Assembly (NCBI GenBank): GCA_019359615.1
Contig: JAHHHA010000007.1
Span: forward strand, 124,001 to 188,000
Source of the DNA: Cyanosarcina radialis HA8281-LM2
GTDB taxonomy: Bacteria; Cyanobacteriota; Cyanobacteriia; Cyanobacteriales; CCAP-1448
Direction: 5' to 3'
Length of the DNA stretch: 64,000 nucleotides
In this document: piece after piece, positions 8,156-16,486 of the stretch
How the letters are laid out: each line of letters opens with the position of its first letter
How positions within the stretch are numbered: the stretch's first letter is position 1
Program-made: the position numbers and the translations under genes
The notes under the pieces: model-generated
The model's database searches: none
What the model saw: only the letters and a program-made list of their open reading frames with translations
What the model was told of the DNA's origin: nothing

Positions 8156-9652
8156 TTAAGGTTCTACGGGTTCTACTTCTACAGAACCAGGTGGACACTC
8201 AGGGGCACGTCCAGTTATTTGGGGAATTACAGGTGGTGTTGCCGAAGGTGAACTTGTTTCACAAATTACCGAAGTCATGACAGATCGATCGGCTGAATCG
8301 GTCCTCGTAACGGCTCCTGTATAGCTTTTTAGTGCAGGGTCTTTTGCTGTCGCTGTTGTTATAGTTATAACTTCGTCCGCAAATACAATTCTATAGGAAT
8401 AGTTTGGTGTATCCGCTTCTGCATTACCACTAAGAGAACCTAGTGCTAAGACATTGAAATTATCGGCGAATTTAGTACCCAGTTCGGCACGATGAAATGT
8501 TTGCACTTTGTTGATAGCTCTAATATTTTCTTTAGCCTCTGATTGTTTACTTTTAATATTATTTTCAATAAAAATTGGCACATTAATAGCAGCAATAGCA
8601 GCTAACGCTATAGTTCCTAAACCTCCTACGACCCATAGCCACACCTTGGAAAACGAACTTGGTTTCGGAGCAATAGATGGCTGATTTTCGTCTGGATTAG
8701 GATTTATTGATACTGGATGTGATGGTGGTGTTGGTTGAGGATTTGGTGGAGGTGTAGGGGTAGATCCAGGATTATTTAATGGTTGCGTCGGGATAGATCC
8801 AACATTAATTACAGGCTGCGTTGGCGGGTGAGGATTCGCTAATTGTTGTATTGCTTGCAGTGCTTCTACTGCTGACGGGTAACGCTGGAGGAAGTGAAAG
8901 CGCACCATTTTGTCTAAAATATCTGCTAGCTGAGGATTCACCTGTAATCCGTTACGCCAGATAACTTCACCTGTTGCCGAATCTTCTGAGAGTTGATGGG
9001 GCAATAAACCTGTTATCGCTTGAATGCCGATCGTACCTACCGCATAAATATCGCTGCTCAATCGCGGCTTACCGCTAGCTTGTTCGGTTGGCATATATCC
9101 AGGAGTGCCGATCGCTACTGAAAAAGAAGTTTGTCCCTGGGAATTGACGACTAAAGTTTTTACTTCTCTCACAGCACCAAAGTCAATTAAAACAATTTTG
9201 CCATCTTTTCTGCGTCTAATATTTAGAGGTTTGAGATCCCGGTGAATGACATTACGTTGATGGACAAACGCTAAAACTTCTAAGATATCTTGTAATAACT
9301 TAATTACATAAGTTTCGCTCAACTGTTTGCCTGGAGTCAATTCTTGACCTAAATCGTGACCTTCTACGAATTCCTGGACTAAATAAAATTGTTGGTTTTC
9401 TTCAAAATAAGCGAATAATCGAGGAATGCGATCGTGCGTTCCCAATTGATGGAGAATTTCGGCTTCAGTTTGAAATAAACGTCGAGCAATTTGCAAAGCA
9501 TAAGGATCGGTTGTTTGCGGCTTCAGTTGCTTGACCACACAATAGGAATCGCCTGGTAAATGCGTGTCTTGAGCCAAATAGGTTTCACCAAATCCTCCAC
9601 TTCCTAACTGGTTGACGATCTTGTAGTGTCCAGCTATGGTCGTGCCAATCAT
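8156..9652 (-). CDS. Membrane Ser/Thr protein kinase with type IV pilin-like tail
   Basis: Residues 1-270 are a eukaryotic-type kinase domain: glycine loop GSGGFGETYLA at 17-27, the ATP-binding Lys in VVKQL, HRDLKPLN catalytic loop, DFGAV metal loop and GTPGYMPTEQ. A Pro/Thr-rich linker follows (about 275-335), then one membrane span near residues 338-360. The extracytoplasmic C-terminal part, starting NIRAINKVQTFHRAELG, resembles the pilin-like G/H domain found at the C terminus of some cyanobacterial proteins. This suggests a receptor kinase with a sensory domain outside the membrane; the signal is unknown. It is 498 residues and appears intact. Confidence 0.88.
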   Translation of the reverse strand: MIGTTIAGHYKIVNQLGSGGFGETYLAQDTHLPGDSYCVVKQLKPQTTDPYALQIARRLFQTEAEILHQLGTHDRIPRLFAYFEENQQFYLVQEFVEGHDLGQELTPGKQLSETYVIKLLQDILEVLAFVHQRNVIHRDLKPLNIRRRKDGKIVLIDFGAVREVKTLVVNSQGQTSFSVAIGTPGYMPTEQASGKPRLSSDIYAVGTIGIQAITGLLPHQLSEDSATGEVIWRNGLQVNPQLADILDKMVRFHFLQRYPSAVEALQAIQQLANPHPPTQPVINVGSIPTQPLNNPGSTPTPPPNPQPTPPSHPVSINPNPDENQPSIAPKPSSFSKVWLWVVGGLGTIALAAIAAINVPIFIENNIKSKQSEAKENIRAINKVQTFHRAELGTKFADNFNVLALGSLSGNAEADTPNYSYRIVFADEVITITTATAKDPALKSYTGAVTRTDSADRSVMTSVICETSSPSATPPVIPQITGRAPECPPGSVEVEPVEP

Positions 9653-9753
9653 GGTTTTGAGGTGGAAAGAGAATTAAATAGATTTTGGCACAATCCCCTT
9701 CTCAAAGCTACCCTAGAGCAAATCTTGGGCGATCCGGTAGTCACACCAGGGCT

Positions 9754-10005
9754 TTAGAGCATAAACGCTGGATATCCATCTCTAGCTTTCGACCATTCCA
9801 AAGCTTCAAACAGCCGCTTGGCATTCTCTGGAGAATGCAATAGGTAAACTGTCTCTAACAAACTATTAAGCTCATCTTCTGCAATCAAAGCTACGTTTCT
9901 ACCATCTTGACGCTTGATGACTACAATCCGATCGCTCGTCACGCGATCGAGTAACTCGGCTAGGTTAGCATCAACATTAGCGTAAATTGTTTCAGTAGAT
10001 AGCAT
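9754..10005 (-). CDS. Orphan Phd/YefM-type antitoxin
   Basis: The 83-residue protein fits the antitoxin fold: an N-terminal DNA-binding part with the YANVDANLAELLDRV helix, VIKRQDGRNVALIAEDE, and a C-terminal toxin-binding helix with LLETVYLLHSPENAKRL. In YefM-YoeB pairs the toxin gene follows directly. Here only about 100 bp separate it from the kinase gene and no toxin frame is seen on either side, so this is an orphan or the toxin has been lost. Autorepression would be expected from the family. Confidence 0.8.
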   Translation of the reverse strand: MLSTETIYANVDANLAELLDRVTSDRIVVIKRQDGRNVALIAEDELNSLLETVYLLHSPENAKRLFEALEWSKARDGYPAFML

Positions 10006-10414
10006 AAAAATAGCTATAAAGACTTTCTGTAAATATATTAACCTACTCCAATTTTTTACCTAGCCTGTTCTCCCAAGCTTGGGAGCAGGGGAGTAAGAAT
10101 TAAAAGTCCTTCTCCTAGTGTTGGGCTACGGTGTATACATAAGTCCCCCAGAACTTGGCTAGACGCAGCTTACCCTTATCCTCGGTACTCCCTCACCCCA
10201 GCCCTCTCCCCCAGGAGAGGGAGCAAGAGGCAGAAAGGGAGCCGGAGTCAAACTAGTTCAAAGTTCAGCCGCCAAATATTCTCCAGAGTCAATCGAGGCG
10301 GTTAAAGTCTTTCGTCCCTCTCCCGTGGGAGAGGGATTTAGGGTGAGGGCGAGATGTGTATACACGCTAGCCGATTGTTGGGAGAGGGATTGAGGGCAAA
10401 AAGCGATCGCTTTC
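10006..10414. repeat. Repeat-rich gap with CTCTCCC/GGGAGAG hairpins
   Basis: No gene is seen in these 409 bases. Two copies of a hairpin family lie at about 10190-10228 and 10315-10350, with CCTCACC and GGTGAGG arms around a CTCTCCC-GGGAGAG stem, and a shorter CTCCCAAGCTTGGGAG palindrome is at about 10071-10086. Further copies are at 18135, 38923, 49159 and 61850. Confidence 0.7.
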
Positions 10415-11755
10415 TTAAACCGATTCCATTTCCGCTTTGACTTCAGAAAATTCCCACGCCTCAGCTTGAGCTTCATCGGGAATGCGCTGCAATTTAGCGC
10501 CCAATAATCGCAATTTCGCCTCTAAATTGTCATAACCTCGATCGAGGTGATGCAATCCCTGAATGATGGTTTTGCCTTCAGCCGCTAACCCAGCTAGCAC
10601 TAACGCCGCTGAAGCCCTTAAATCCGTAGCCAAAACCCTTGCTCCCGATAAGAACGGTACGCCCCGAACGATCGCGTGATTGCCTTTAACTCTAATATTG
10701 GCCCCTAATCGCTGCAACTCGGCGACGTGGCGCAAGCGATTTTCAAATACGGTTTCGGTAATGATGCTGTTCCCTTCGCTCAGGGTAAGCAACGCCATAA
10801 ACTGCGCCTGCATATCGGTAGGGAAACCGGGATAAGGCAAGGTTTCAATATCGGTAGCCATCAAACTTGCTGTGGGAATCACTCGCAAACAGTCATCCCC
10901 TTCTGCTACTACCTTGACACCAATATCTCGCAACTTGGCGATCGCTGCTGCTAGATGTTCTGGAACTATAGGCGAAAGCGTCAGTTCGGAATGAGTAATC
11001 GCCCCGGCGACTAAAAAAGTACCCGCTTCGATGCGATCGGGAATGATGCTGTAGTCTACTGAATGCAGCTTCGGCACGCCTGCGATCGTAATAGTGTTAG
11101 TGCCAGCACCGCTAATTTTTGCCCCCATCGCATTGCAAAAATCCGCCAGATCGATCACTTCTGGCTCTTGGGCGGCGTTTTCGATCGTGGTTTCTCCATC
11201 GGCTAAAGTAGCCGCCATCATCAGCGTTTCCGTCGCTCCGACGCTGGGATAATCTAAGTAAATTTTGGCTCCTTTCAACCGCTTGTTGCGTCCGGGGACG
11301 TAAGCATGGACCGTGCCATGAGCGATTTGCACTTGTGCGCCCATTTTTTGCAAGCCCATGACGTGGAGTTCGATCGGTCTAGCTCCTATAGCGCATCCAC
11401 CAGGTAGAGGAATTTTCGCCTCTCCCAACCTGGCTAGCAGCGAACCGATGGTAAAAAATGAAGCCCTTAGCTGCGAAACTAGCTCGTAAGGCGCTTGCAA
11501 CAGTCCGATGTTACTAGCATTAATATCGAGAATGTCGCCGTTCTGCTCGATTTTGGCCCCTAATGCTGCCAAAATTTGGCTCAGACACTTGACATCAACT
11601 AACGACGGCACGTTACGAATCCGACAATCTTCAGGGCAGAGCAAAGCTCCAGCCATAATTACTAGTGCCGAGTTTTTCGCTCCGCTGATGGTTACGTGTC
11701 CTTTCAGGGAAGATTTGCCCCAAATCAGCAGGGCTGACTTGTCGGATTCAGGCAA
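10415..11755 (-). CDS. murA: UDP-N-acetylglucosamine 1-carboxyvinyltransferase
   Basis: MurA adds enolpyruvate from PEP to UDP-GlcNAc, the first committed step of peptidoglycan synthesis in the cytoplasm. The product shows ISGAKNSAL near residue 23 (substrate-binding Lys/Asn) and the loop [14 protein letters not shown] with the Cys that fosfomycin attacks in this family, near residue 120. The 446-residue form starts at TTG 11755. No ATG exists in frame before an upstream stop. A good GGAGG at 11791-11795 sits 8 bases before an in-frame ATT at 11782, which would give 9 more residues, so the true start is open. tRNA-Leu is divergently placed upstream. Confidence 0.95.
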   Translation of the reverse strand: MPESDKSALLIWGKSSLKGHVTISGAKNSALVIMAGALLCPEDCRIRNVPSLVDVKCLSQILAALGAKIEQNGDILDINASNIGLLQAPYELVSQLRASFFTIGSLLARLGEAKIPLPGGCAIGARPIELHVMGLQKMGAQVQIAHGTVHAYVPGRNKRLKGAKIYLDYPSVGATETLMMAATLADGETTIENAAQEPEVIDLADFCNAMGAKISGAGTNTITIAGVPKLHSVDYSIIPDRIEAGTFLVAGAITHSELTLSPIVPEHLAAAIAKLRDIGVKVVAEGDDCLRVIPTASLMATDIETLPYPGFPTDMQAQFMALLTLSEGNSIITETVFENRLRHVAELQRLGANIRVKGNHAIVRGVPFLSGARVLATDLRASAALVLAGLAAEGKTIIQGLHHLDRGYDNLEAKLRLLGAKLQRIPDEAQAEAWEFSEVKAEMESV

Positions 11756-11915
11756 AGATGGGTTTTCTTTTAGGCTGATAATGGGTCTATCCTCCAGATC
11801 GAACTGAATCTTGGTTGCTTTTGCGAATTTGCTTTAGATTCTACCTGAAAGATTCCCTTTGTCTATATACTCAGTCAAAATTTTTCTGGGGGTTGAGTTT
11901 TTAGATAAAAAGTAG

Positions 11916-11950
11916 TTGACATCGCCCCAGTAATGGCTAGATGATATTAG
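11916..11950 (+). promoter_or_regulatory. Possible promoter of tRNA-Leu
   Basis: A perfect TTGACA box is at 11916-11921 and AT-rich GATGAT/GATATT words at 11940-11948 could serve as the -10 region, although the spacing (18-21) is not ideal for the better match. It lies about 25 bases upstream of the tRNA. Confidence 0.4.
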
Positions 11951-11971
11951 ACTGCATATATAACAGCTTCA

Positions 11972-12055
11972 GCGGAACTGGCGGAATTGGCAGACGCGCT
12001 AGATTCAGGTTCTAGTGTTCGCAAGAACTTCCGGGTTCAAGTCCCGGGTTCCGCA
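11972..12055 (+). tRNA. tRNA-Leu, anticodon CAG
   Basis: The 84-nt sequence folds as a class II tRNA. The acceptor arms GCGGAAC and GTTCCGC pair fully and are followed by discriminator A. The D arm has GGCAGAC, the anticodon loop TTCAGGT with CAG in the middle sits between CTAGA and TCTAG, a long variable arm GTTCGCAAGAAC follows, and the T arm CCGGGTTCAAGTCCCGG closes it. The 3' CCA is not encoded. It reads CUG codons. Confidence 0.97.
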
Positions 12056-12060
12056 CTTGT

Positions 12061-12165
12061 GAAAGTGTTGAGTGTTAAGTGTTGAGTGTTGAGTTATAGG
12101 AGTTCAGGAGTTTTGGAAGTGTGGAGTGTGGAGTGTAGAGTGTTGAGTTAGGAATTCTCCCCCTC
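12061..12165. repeat. Period-7 tandem repeat array
   Basis: Words of the form GTTGAGT, GTGGAGT and GTTAAGT are repeated between tRNA-Leu and the methyltransferase gene. The same words occur in the fusA-tuf spacer and near 30740. Confidence 0.75.
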
Positions 12166-12189
12166 TTTCCCCTCTTCCCCCTCTTTCTC

Positions 12190-13005
12190 GTGCTGACCAG
12201 CCTGCAAAATCCTTTGGTAAAGCAAATCCGTAAGTTGCACTCTCGGCAGCATCGTCGGGAGCAGGGTTTGTTTCTACTGGAAGGAACTCACTTATTAGAA
12301 GAAGCTTGCGCGATCGATTACCCGCTGGTGACGGTTTGTCATACTTCACTGTGGCAAGAGAGTCACGATCGACTCTGGAAAAATCTCTGCGATCGCGCCC
12401 AAAAAATCGAACTGGTAAGCCCAGAAGTGATGCAGGTTTTAGCGACTACGGTTAACCCCGATGGAGTGGTAGCCACAGTTCCTCACCGCAACTTACAACT
12501 GCTGCCAGGAGCGCTTCAAGGACTGGGGTTGGCGGTGGAGACGCTGCAAGATCCTGGCAATCTCGGAGCCATCATCCGCACGGCAGCGGCGGCTGGGGCT
12601 GAAGGCTTATGGTTGAGTGCCGATAGCGTCGATCTAGAAAATCCTAAAGTGTTAAGGGCATCGGCGGGACAGTGGTTTCGTTTGCCCATGGCAGTCAGCG
12701 AAGATTTGACTGCTTTCGTTCGAGATTTGAAAGCGCAGGGGGTGCAGGTAATCGCGACTTTACCCCAAGCAGCAACAACTTATTGGGAAGTAGACTTGTG
12801 CCTTCCAACTCTAATTTTGTTGGGGAATGAAGGGGCGGGACTGTCTCCCGATTTGGCAGCTTTAGCCGAGGTGGAGGTCAAAATTCCCTTGAGTCGGGGA
12901 GTGGAATCTTTGAATGTAGCGATCGCGGCGGCGGTAATTTTGTACGAAGCCCAACGTCAGCGATCGACTTATCCAAGAGATATTTTGAATAAAAACCACA
13001 GATGA
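12190..13005 (+). CDS. SpoU/TrmH-family RNA 2'-O-methyltransferase
   Basis: This 271-residue enzyme should methylate a ribose 2'-OH in rRNA or tRNA using S-adenosylmethionine. The N-terminal part (NPLVKQIRKLHSRQHRREQG and LEGTHLLEEA) is the usual substrate-binding domain of the RlmB/TsnR group. The C-terminal SPOUT domain has the three motifs: QDPGNLGAIIRTAAAAGAEG, ILLGNEGAGLS and IPLSRGVESLNVAIAAAVILYE. It begins with GTG at 12190. The last residues, NKNHR and the TGA stop, come from an ACAGAT-type repeat at 12994, so the original C terminus may have been slightly different. The target nucleotide is unknown. Confidence 0.9.
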   Translation: MLTSLQNPLVKQIRKLHSRQHRREQGLFLLEGTHLLEEACAIDYPLVTVCHTSLWQESHDRLWKNLCDRAQKIELVSPEVMQVLATTVNPDGVVATVPHRNLQLLPGALQGLGLAVETLQDPGNLGAIIRTAAAAGAEGLWLSADSVDLENPKVLRASAGQWFRLPMAVSEDLTAFVRDLKAQGVQVIATLPQAATTYWEVDLCLPTLILLGNEGAGLSPDLAALAEVEVKIPLSRGVESLNVAIAAAVILYEAQRQRSTYPRDILNKNHR

Positions 13006-13063
13006 ACACAGATAAACACAGATATCTTTGATGATTTATCGGTGGGTATAAAAGCTCTATTTA
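12994..13063. repeat. ACAGAT-type dispersed repeat, copy A
   Basis: ACCACAGATGAACACAGATA and the following sequence up to GGTATAAAAGCTCTATTTAG match two other copies at 61972-62040 and 62071-62124 over roughly 55-70 bases. It overlaps the 3' end of the methyltransferase gene and the end of the convergent PIG-L gene. Confidence 0.7.
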
Positions 13064-13917
13064 GTGACTTGAGTAAAATACTCTTTGTCAAAAATACGGA
13101 AATAGATAAAGGGAGGAACCAAGGCAAAATAGGGTTGCATTTCGTCAAAAGTCGGTCTTTGCGATCGATGCAGTAACATGGCATCTCGTTTGAATTTACC
13201 AAATTTGGATATTTTTACTGCCATAGTTGGTGCTGGCAGCGTGTTATTAGCAAACAAAGCATAGTTCTGGCGAAAGCTTGCGGAAATTTTGAGAGCAGTT
13301 GCGATCGTCGGTTGAGGCAGCGTTACTTGATACATTTGTTTGACCGAAAAACCAGATTTTTCTTGCCCTTGCAGAAAGATTTCTTTAACATAACGAGCGA
13401 TCGCAATATGATCTGGATGGCCGTATAATCCAATTCGATCGTCGTAAGTAACTAAAATAGTGGGCTGATAATATTCGATTTTGTCTTTTAGCAACTTTTT
13501 CATCAAATCGGGGTCAATATCTTCAATTCCATGGTCGGGGAAGTTAAAGATTTCTAGGCGATCGAGCCCTAATAATTGTCCTACAGCTTCCAATTCTTGT
13601 TGGCGCAATCGACCGAGTGCGGCTTTTTTCTGGAAGGGATCGGATTCATCTACCAAGCCGTTAGTCGTGCCAGCCTCTCCTTTAGTCAGGGTTAAAAGAA
13701 TGGTTTCATTACTTTCCTCATTTAGCTTTTTTAAAGTTCCAGCACAAGTAATCTCGTCATCAGGATGAGGAAAAACAAACATGACTTTCTCGCCTTGAAA
13801 ATTGCCAGCGATCGTAATTGAATCGTCCTGTAATTGACGGCGTATAAACCACAAAAAAGCCAGAATAATAATAACTAAAAGTAATAAGCCTGATATTAAA
13901 TAAAGTGAATTATTCAT
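13057..13917 (-). CDS. Membrane-anchored PIG-L family deacetylase
   Basis: PIG-L enzymes remove acetyl groups from N-acetylated sugars or related substrates with a metal ion. After an N-terminal membrane anchor (about residues 5-25, LYLISGLLLLVIIILAFLWF) the protein has the metal motif FPHPDDE near residue 55, TKGEAGTTNG, and the HPDH metal ligand in GHPDHIAIA. I prefer the ATG at 13917, directly before the anchor; an in-frame ATG at 13959 would add 14 polar residues. The enzyme is probably outside the cytoplasm, since the anchor precedes the domain. The substrate is unknown. It is a single gene converging on the methyltransferase. Confidence 0.85.
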   Translation of the reverse strand: MNNSLYLISGLLLLVIIILAFLWFIRRQLQDDSITIAGNFQGEKVMFVFPHPDDEITCAGTLKKLNEESNETILLTLTKGEAGTTNGLVDESDPFQKKAALGRLRQQELEAVGQLLGLDRLEIFNFPDHGIEDIDPDLMKKLLKDKIEYYQPTILVTYDDRIGLYGHPDHIAIARYVKEIFLQGQEKSGFSVKQMYQVTLPQPTIATALKISASFRQNYALFANNTLPAPTMAVKISKFGKFKRDAMLLHRSQRPTFDEMQPYFALVPPFIYFRIFDKEYFTQVTK

Positions 13918-14066
13918 GCGATCGTGCGATAGTTTTAAATAGACTTTCAATGCTGGCAAATCGCCTATGCGTTGGGACAGGCTGGAAGCCTATCCCACAA
14001 GAATGTACTTCACTCAATTGAGAAATGATACATATATTATTTTTTATTTCAAATTTATGCTGTTTG

Positions 14067-15395
14067 TTATTTGGTCGATTGCTGAAAGTTAACTTTTAAT
14101 CCATCGATCGGATGGGGCGTAGGCATAACGCTCATTTCTAAATTCTGACTTGGCAGCAACTGCCAATCATAATCTCGCAACAGACGAGCGGCAAAGATCT
14201 TCATTTCTAGACGGGCAAACTCTTTACCCAAACATTCCCGAACACCCCCGCCAAAAGGCACGTAGCCATACTTCTGTTCGGCACTAGCTCTCTCGCTGAA
14301 GCGATCGGGATCGAATCGCTCTGGCTGGGGATAAATGCGATCGTCTTGGTGCGTCGGCCCGATTTGGTAAAGTATATTCCAGCCTTGGGGAAGTTGATAG
14401 CCATTAAAATTGCAAGTTTGCAGCACTCGCCGAAAACCACCGCCTACGGGCGGTACGAAACGCAGCACTTCTTTAAGAACTCGATCTAGATAAGTCATTT
14501 GCTTGAGTTGCTCTAGAGTGAGGGGTTCTGCTGGCGGAAATTTTTTTTGTTCCGCTCTCAACTCGGCTAAAATTTCTGGATGTTGGGCAGTCAGCAAACA
14601 AAAAGAAGCGATCGCAGAGGTTAAGGTTTCGTGTCCGGCAAACAATAGATTTAAGATTTGGTCTTTCAACTCCTCTAAACTCAAGCTATTACCATCTTCG
14701 TCAGTCGCTTTTATCAGCAATCCCAAAGCATCTGTAGCCAGAGAATCGCTGACCTGTCGCTGACGAACGATCGACTCGATTTGAGCTAATAACTGCTGGC
14801 GACAACGCAACGCCCGCCCCAACTTCGTCCAAGGCAAGTTAATCGGCAGGGCAAACAAGCCTTGACACCAAGTTTCAAAGCTTTCCCCTAAAGGAGTTTG
14901 GGAACCATCGTCTAGTCCGACGAGTAGTTGGCAGGCAATATCTAAAGTGTAGTTGCGAAGTTCGGGATACCAAGCGAACTGCTTCAGTTGCGTCCATCTT
15001 TGCAGGTAGCGATCGCTAATGGTTTCCATCGTCTCAATGTATCCTCCTAGTGCCCTCGGCATAAATGCCTGAGCCAAAAGCTTGCGCCGACTTTGGTGTT
15101 CTCCTCCAGTTTGCAGGGGTAGAGACTGTTTCCCTAGCAGCGCTCTCGTGGTATCGGGCCAGCTAACGGTGAAATACTGCTCTTCATTGCTGAAGAGAAA
15201 GCGCATTGCTTCTGCTCCGCGCATGAAGATGGTGGGTTGCCCAAAGAGACTGGTTTTGAACGTCGAGCCATACTGTTGGTGGCGTTTTTGGGCAAACTGC
15301 GGATCGCGCAAAAAGCTGAGAGCCTCTCCCAAGAATGGCAACCCAAATTTACCTGGGGGTAGGGGCAGATCGGAAACTGAGTTGGTACTAGTCAT
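14067..15395 (-). CDS. Cytochrome P450, CYP120-like
   Basis: The 442-residue heme monooxygenase has all P450 landmarks: the I-helix AGHET (near residue 255), the K-helix ExxR in KEVLR, the PERF-type segment FDPDRF and the heme loop FGGGVRECLGKEFA with its Cys ligand near residue 387. The opening LPLPPGKFGLPFLGEALSFL and overall likeness point to the CYP120 family, whose Synechocystis member hydroxylates retinoids. No redox partner gene is next to it. Soluble, since no membrane anchor is present. It diverges from the small gene at 15449 with 53 bp between them. Confidence 0.93.
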   Translation of the reverse strand: MTSTNSVSDLPLPPGKFGLPFLGEALSFLRDPQFAQKRHQQYGSTFKTSLFGQPTIFMRGAEAMRFLFSNEEQYFTVSWPDTTRALLGKQSLPLQTGGEHQSRRKLLAQAFMPRALGGYIETMETISDRYLQRWTQLKQFAWYPELRNYTLDIACQLLVGLDDGSQTPLGESFETWCQGLFALPINLPWTKLGRALRCRQQLLAQIESIVRQRQVSDSLATDALGLLIKATDEDGNSLSLEELKDQILNLLFAGHETLTSAIASFCLLTAQHPEILAELRAEQKKFPPAEPLTLEQLKQMTYLDRVLKEVLRFVPPVGGGFRRVLQTCNFNGYQLPQGWNILYQIGPTHQDDRIYPQPERFDPDRFSERASAEQKYGYVPFGGGVRECLGKEFARLEMKIFAARLLRDYDWQLLPSQNLEMSVMPTPHPIDGLKVNFQQSTK

Positions 15396-15448
15396 ACAGC
15401 TAGGAAAGGATATTGCGATCTATTATCCCAAACGCCTAGAATAGCAAC

Positions 15449-15694
15449 ATGAGACCAGAAGATATTCGCGAATTTACCCGCAGGCAACCCTTTGAGCCGT
15501 ACCGCATCCACATTACTGGAGGGCAAACTTACGATATTTATCATCCAGACCAAGTAATTGTTTTGCGATCGCGTTTAATAGTTGGAGTTGCTGGAGAAAA
15601 CGACGTGCCCGATCGAGTCGAGCATCTGGCTCTAATTCATGTCGTGCGGGTTGAGGAGCTACATTCCGAAAGAGCGATCGGTCAGCAAAATTGA
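15449..15694 (+). CDS. Small conserved hypothetical protein
   Basis: The 81-residue protein begins MRPEDIREFTRRQPFEPYRI and continues with HITGGQTYDIYHPDQVIVLR. This pattern, a helix followed by a strand-rich PF.P.RI...G..Y...HP block, is one I know from short uncharacterised proteins of cyanobacteria and planctomycetes. No catalytic residues are evident. It stands alone between the divergent P450 gene and the convergent HEAT gene. Confidence 0.65.
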   Translation: MRPEDIREFTRRQPFEPYRIHITGGQTYDIYHPDQVIVLRSRLIVGVAGENDVPDRVEHLALIHVVRVEELHSERAIGQQN

Positions 15695-15739
15695 AGGTTA
15701 GGACAATTTGCAATTACCAATTCCCAATATCAAAATTCA

Positions 15740-16396
15740 TCATTCAGATAGTTTAGCGGCTTGAGCTACTTGCTCTACAGGATCTTTAGCTAAGACTTCT
15801 AGCGTAGAGCTAGCCTCCGATCCTCCCAAACGCTGCAAGGCTTGGGCCACCCGATGGCGAATTTGCCAGTCGGGATTGGTAGCAAAAGGAATTAATAACG
15901 GGACGGCTCGATCGTCTCCTAATTCTCCAAAGGAGGCAATAGCAGTAGTTTTAAGCAACTCGTTGTCAGAAGCGATCGCCTCTTGCAGCATTTCAAACCC
16001 TCGCGGATCGCCGAATTCTCCTAACATGGCGATGATACTGAACTGGACGAGCCATTCCGAGGTACTCTGGTAAACCTGTTGTAAATCTTCAAAGGCTTCA
16101 GTTAGTTGCAAAGCGCCGATCGCATCGGCCGCTGCTGCTTGTACGTCCGGTTCTGGATCGTTGAGCAAGCGATCGCGCAATATCGTCGCAGTCGCCTGTA
16201 AATCTTGACCTCCCAAGGTATCCATCTGACTGATGGCGGCATAGCGAACGCGGGCGTTGCCATCGTTGATGACTGGTTCGAGCAACGGGAATGCTACCGC
16301 TGGTTCTAGCTCTCGTAGTTGGTTGATTCCTCGCAGGCGATCGCTAAAGTCTGGCGATGCCAGCAATTCTTTGACAGATTCAGGAGTGATATTCAT
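15740..16396 (-). CDS. nblB: HEAT-repeat phycobilisome protein, NblB-like
   Basis: NblB helps dismantle phycobilisomes and belongs to the HEAT-repeat family that includes bilin lyases. The protein has the NblB opening MNITPESVKELLASPDFSDR and five or so HEAT units such as VINDGNARVRYAAISQMDTL and NDPEPDVQAAAADAIGAL. I choose the ATG at 16396, which matches the family start and gives 218 residues; an upstream in-frame ATG at 16462 adds an unrelated 22-residue tail. The gene diverges from the antiporter with about 90 bp between them. A decayed copy of its first codons is at 19552-19617. Confidence 0.8.
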   Translation of the reverse strand: MNITPESVKELLASPDFSDRLRGINQLRELEPAVAFPLLEPVINDGNARVRYAAISQMDTLGGQDLQATATILRDRLLNDPEPDVQAAAADAIGALQLTEAFEDLQQVYQSTSEWLVQFSIIAMLGEFGDPRGFEMLQEAIASDNELLKTTAIASFGELGDDRAVPLLIPFATNPDWQIRHRVAQALQRLGGSEASSTLEVLAKDPVEQVAQAAKLSE

Positions 16397-16486
16397 GATA
16401 TTAAGTCTAACAGTTCGTAGTTCCCGGTTCATAGTATTCTTCCCGATCGGCAACGATCCCAATTCCCATAAATTCTCAGGGTCGAA

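Noticed and set aside
10258-10476. A 72-codon minus-strand frame downstream of murA
   Set aside because: It is built from the CTCTCCC/GGGAGAG repeat and the end of murA; its composition (TLNPSPTGEGRKT) is typical of translated repeat DNA.
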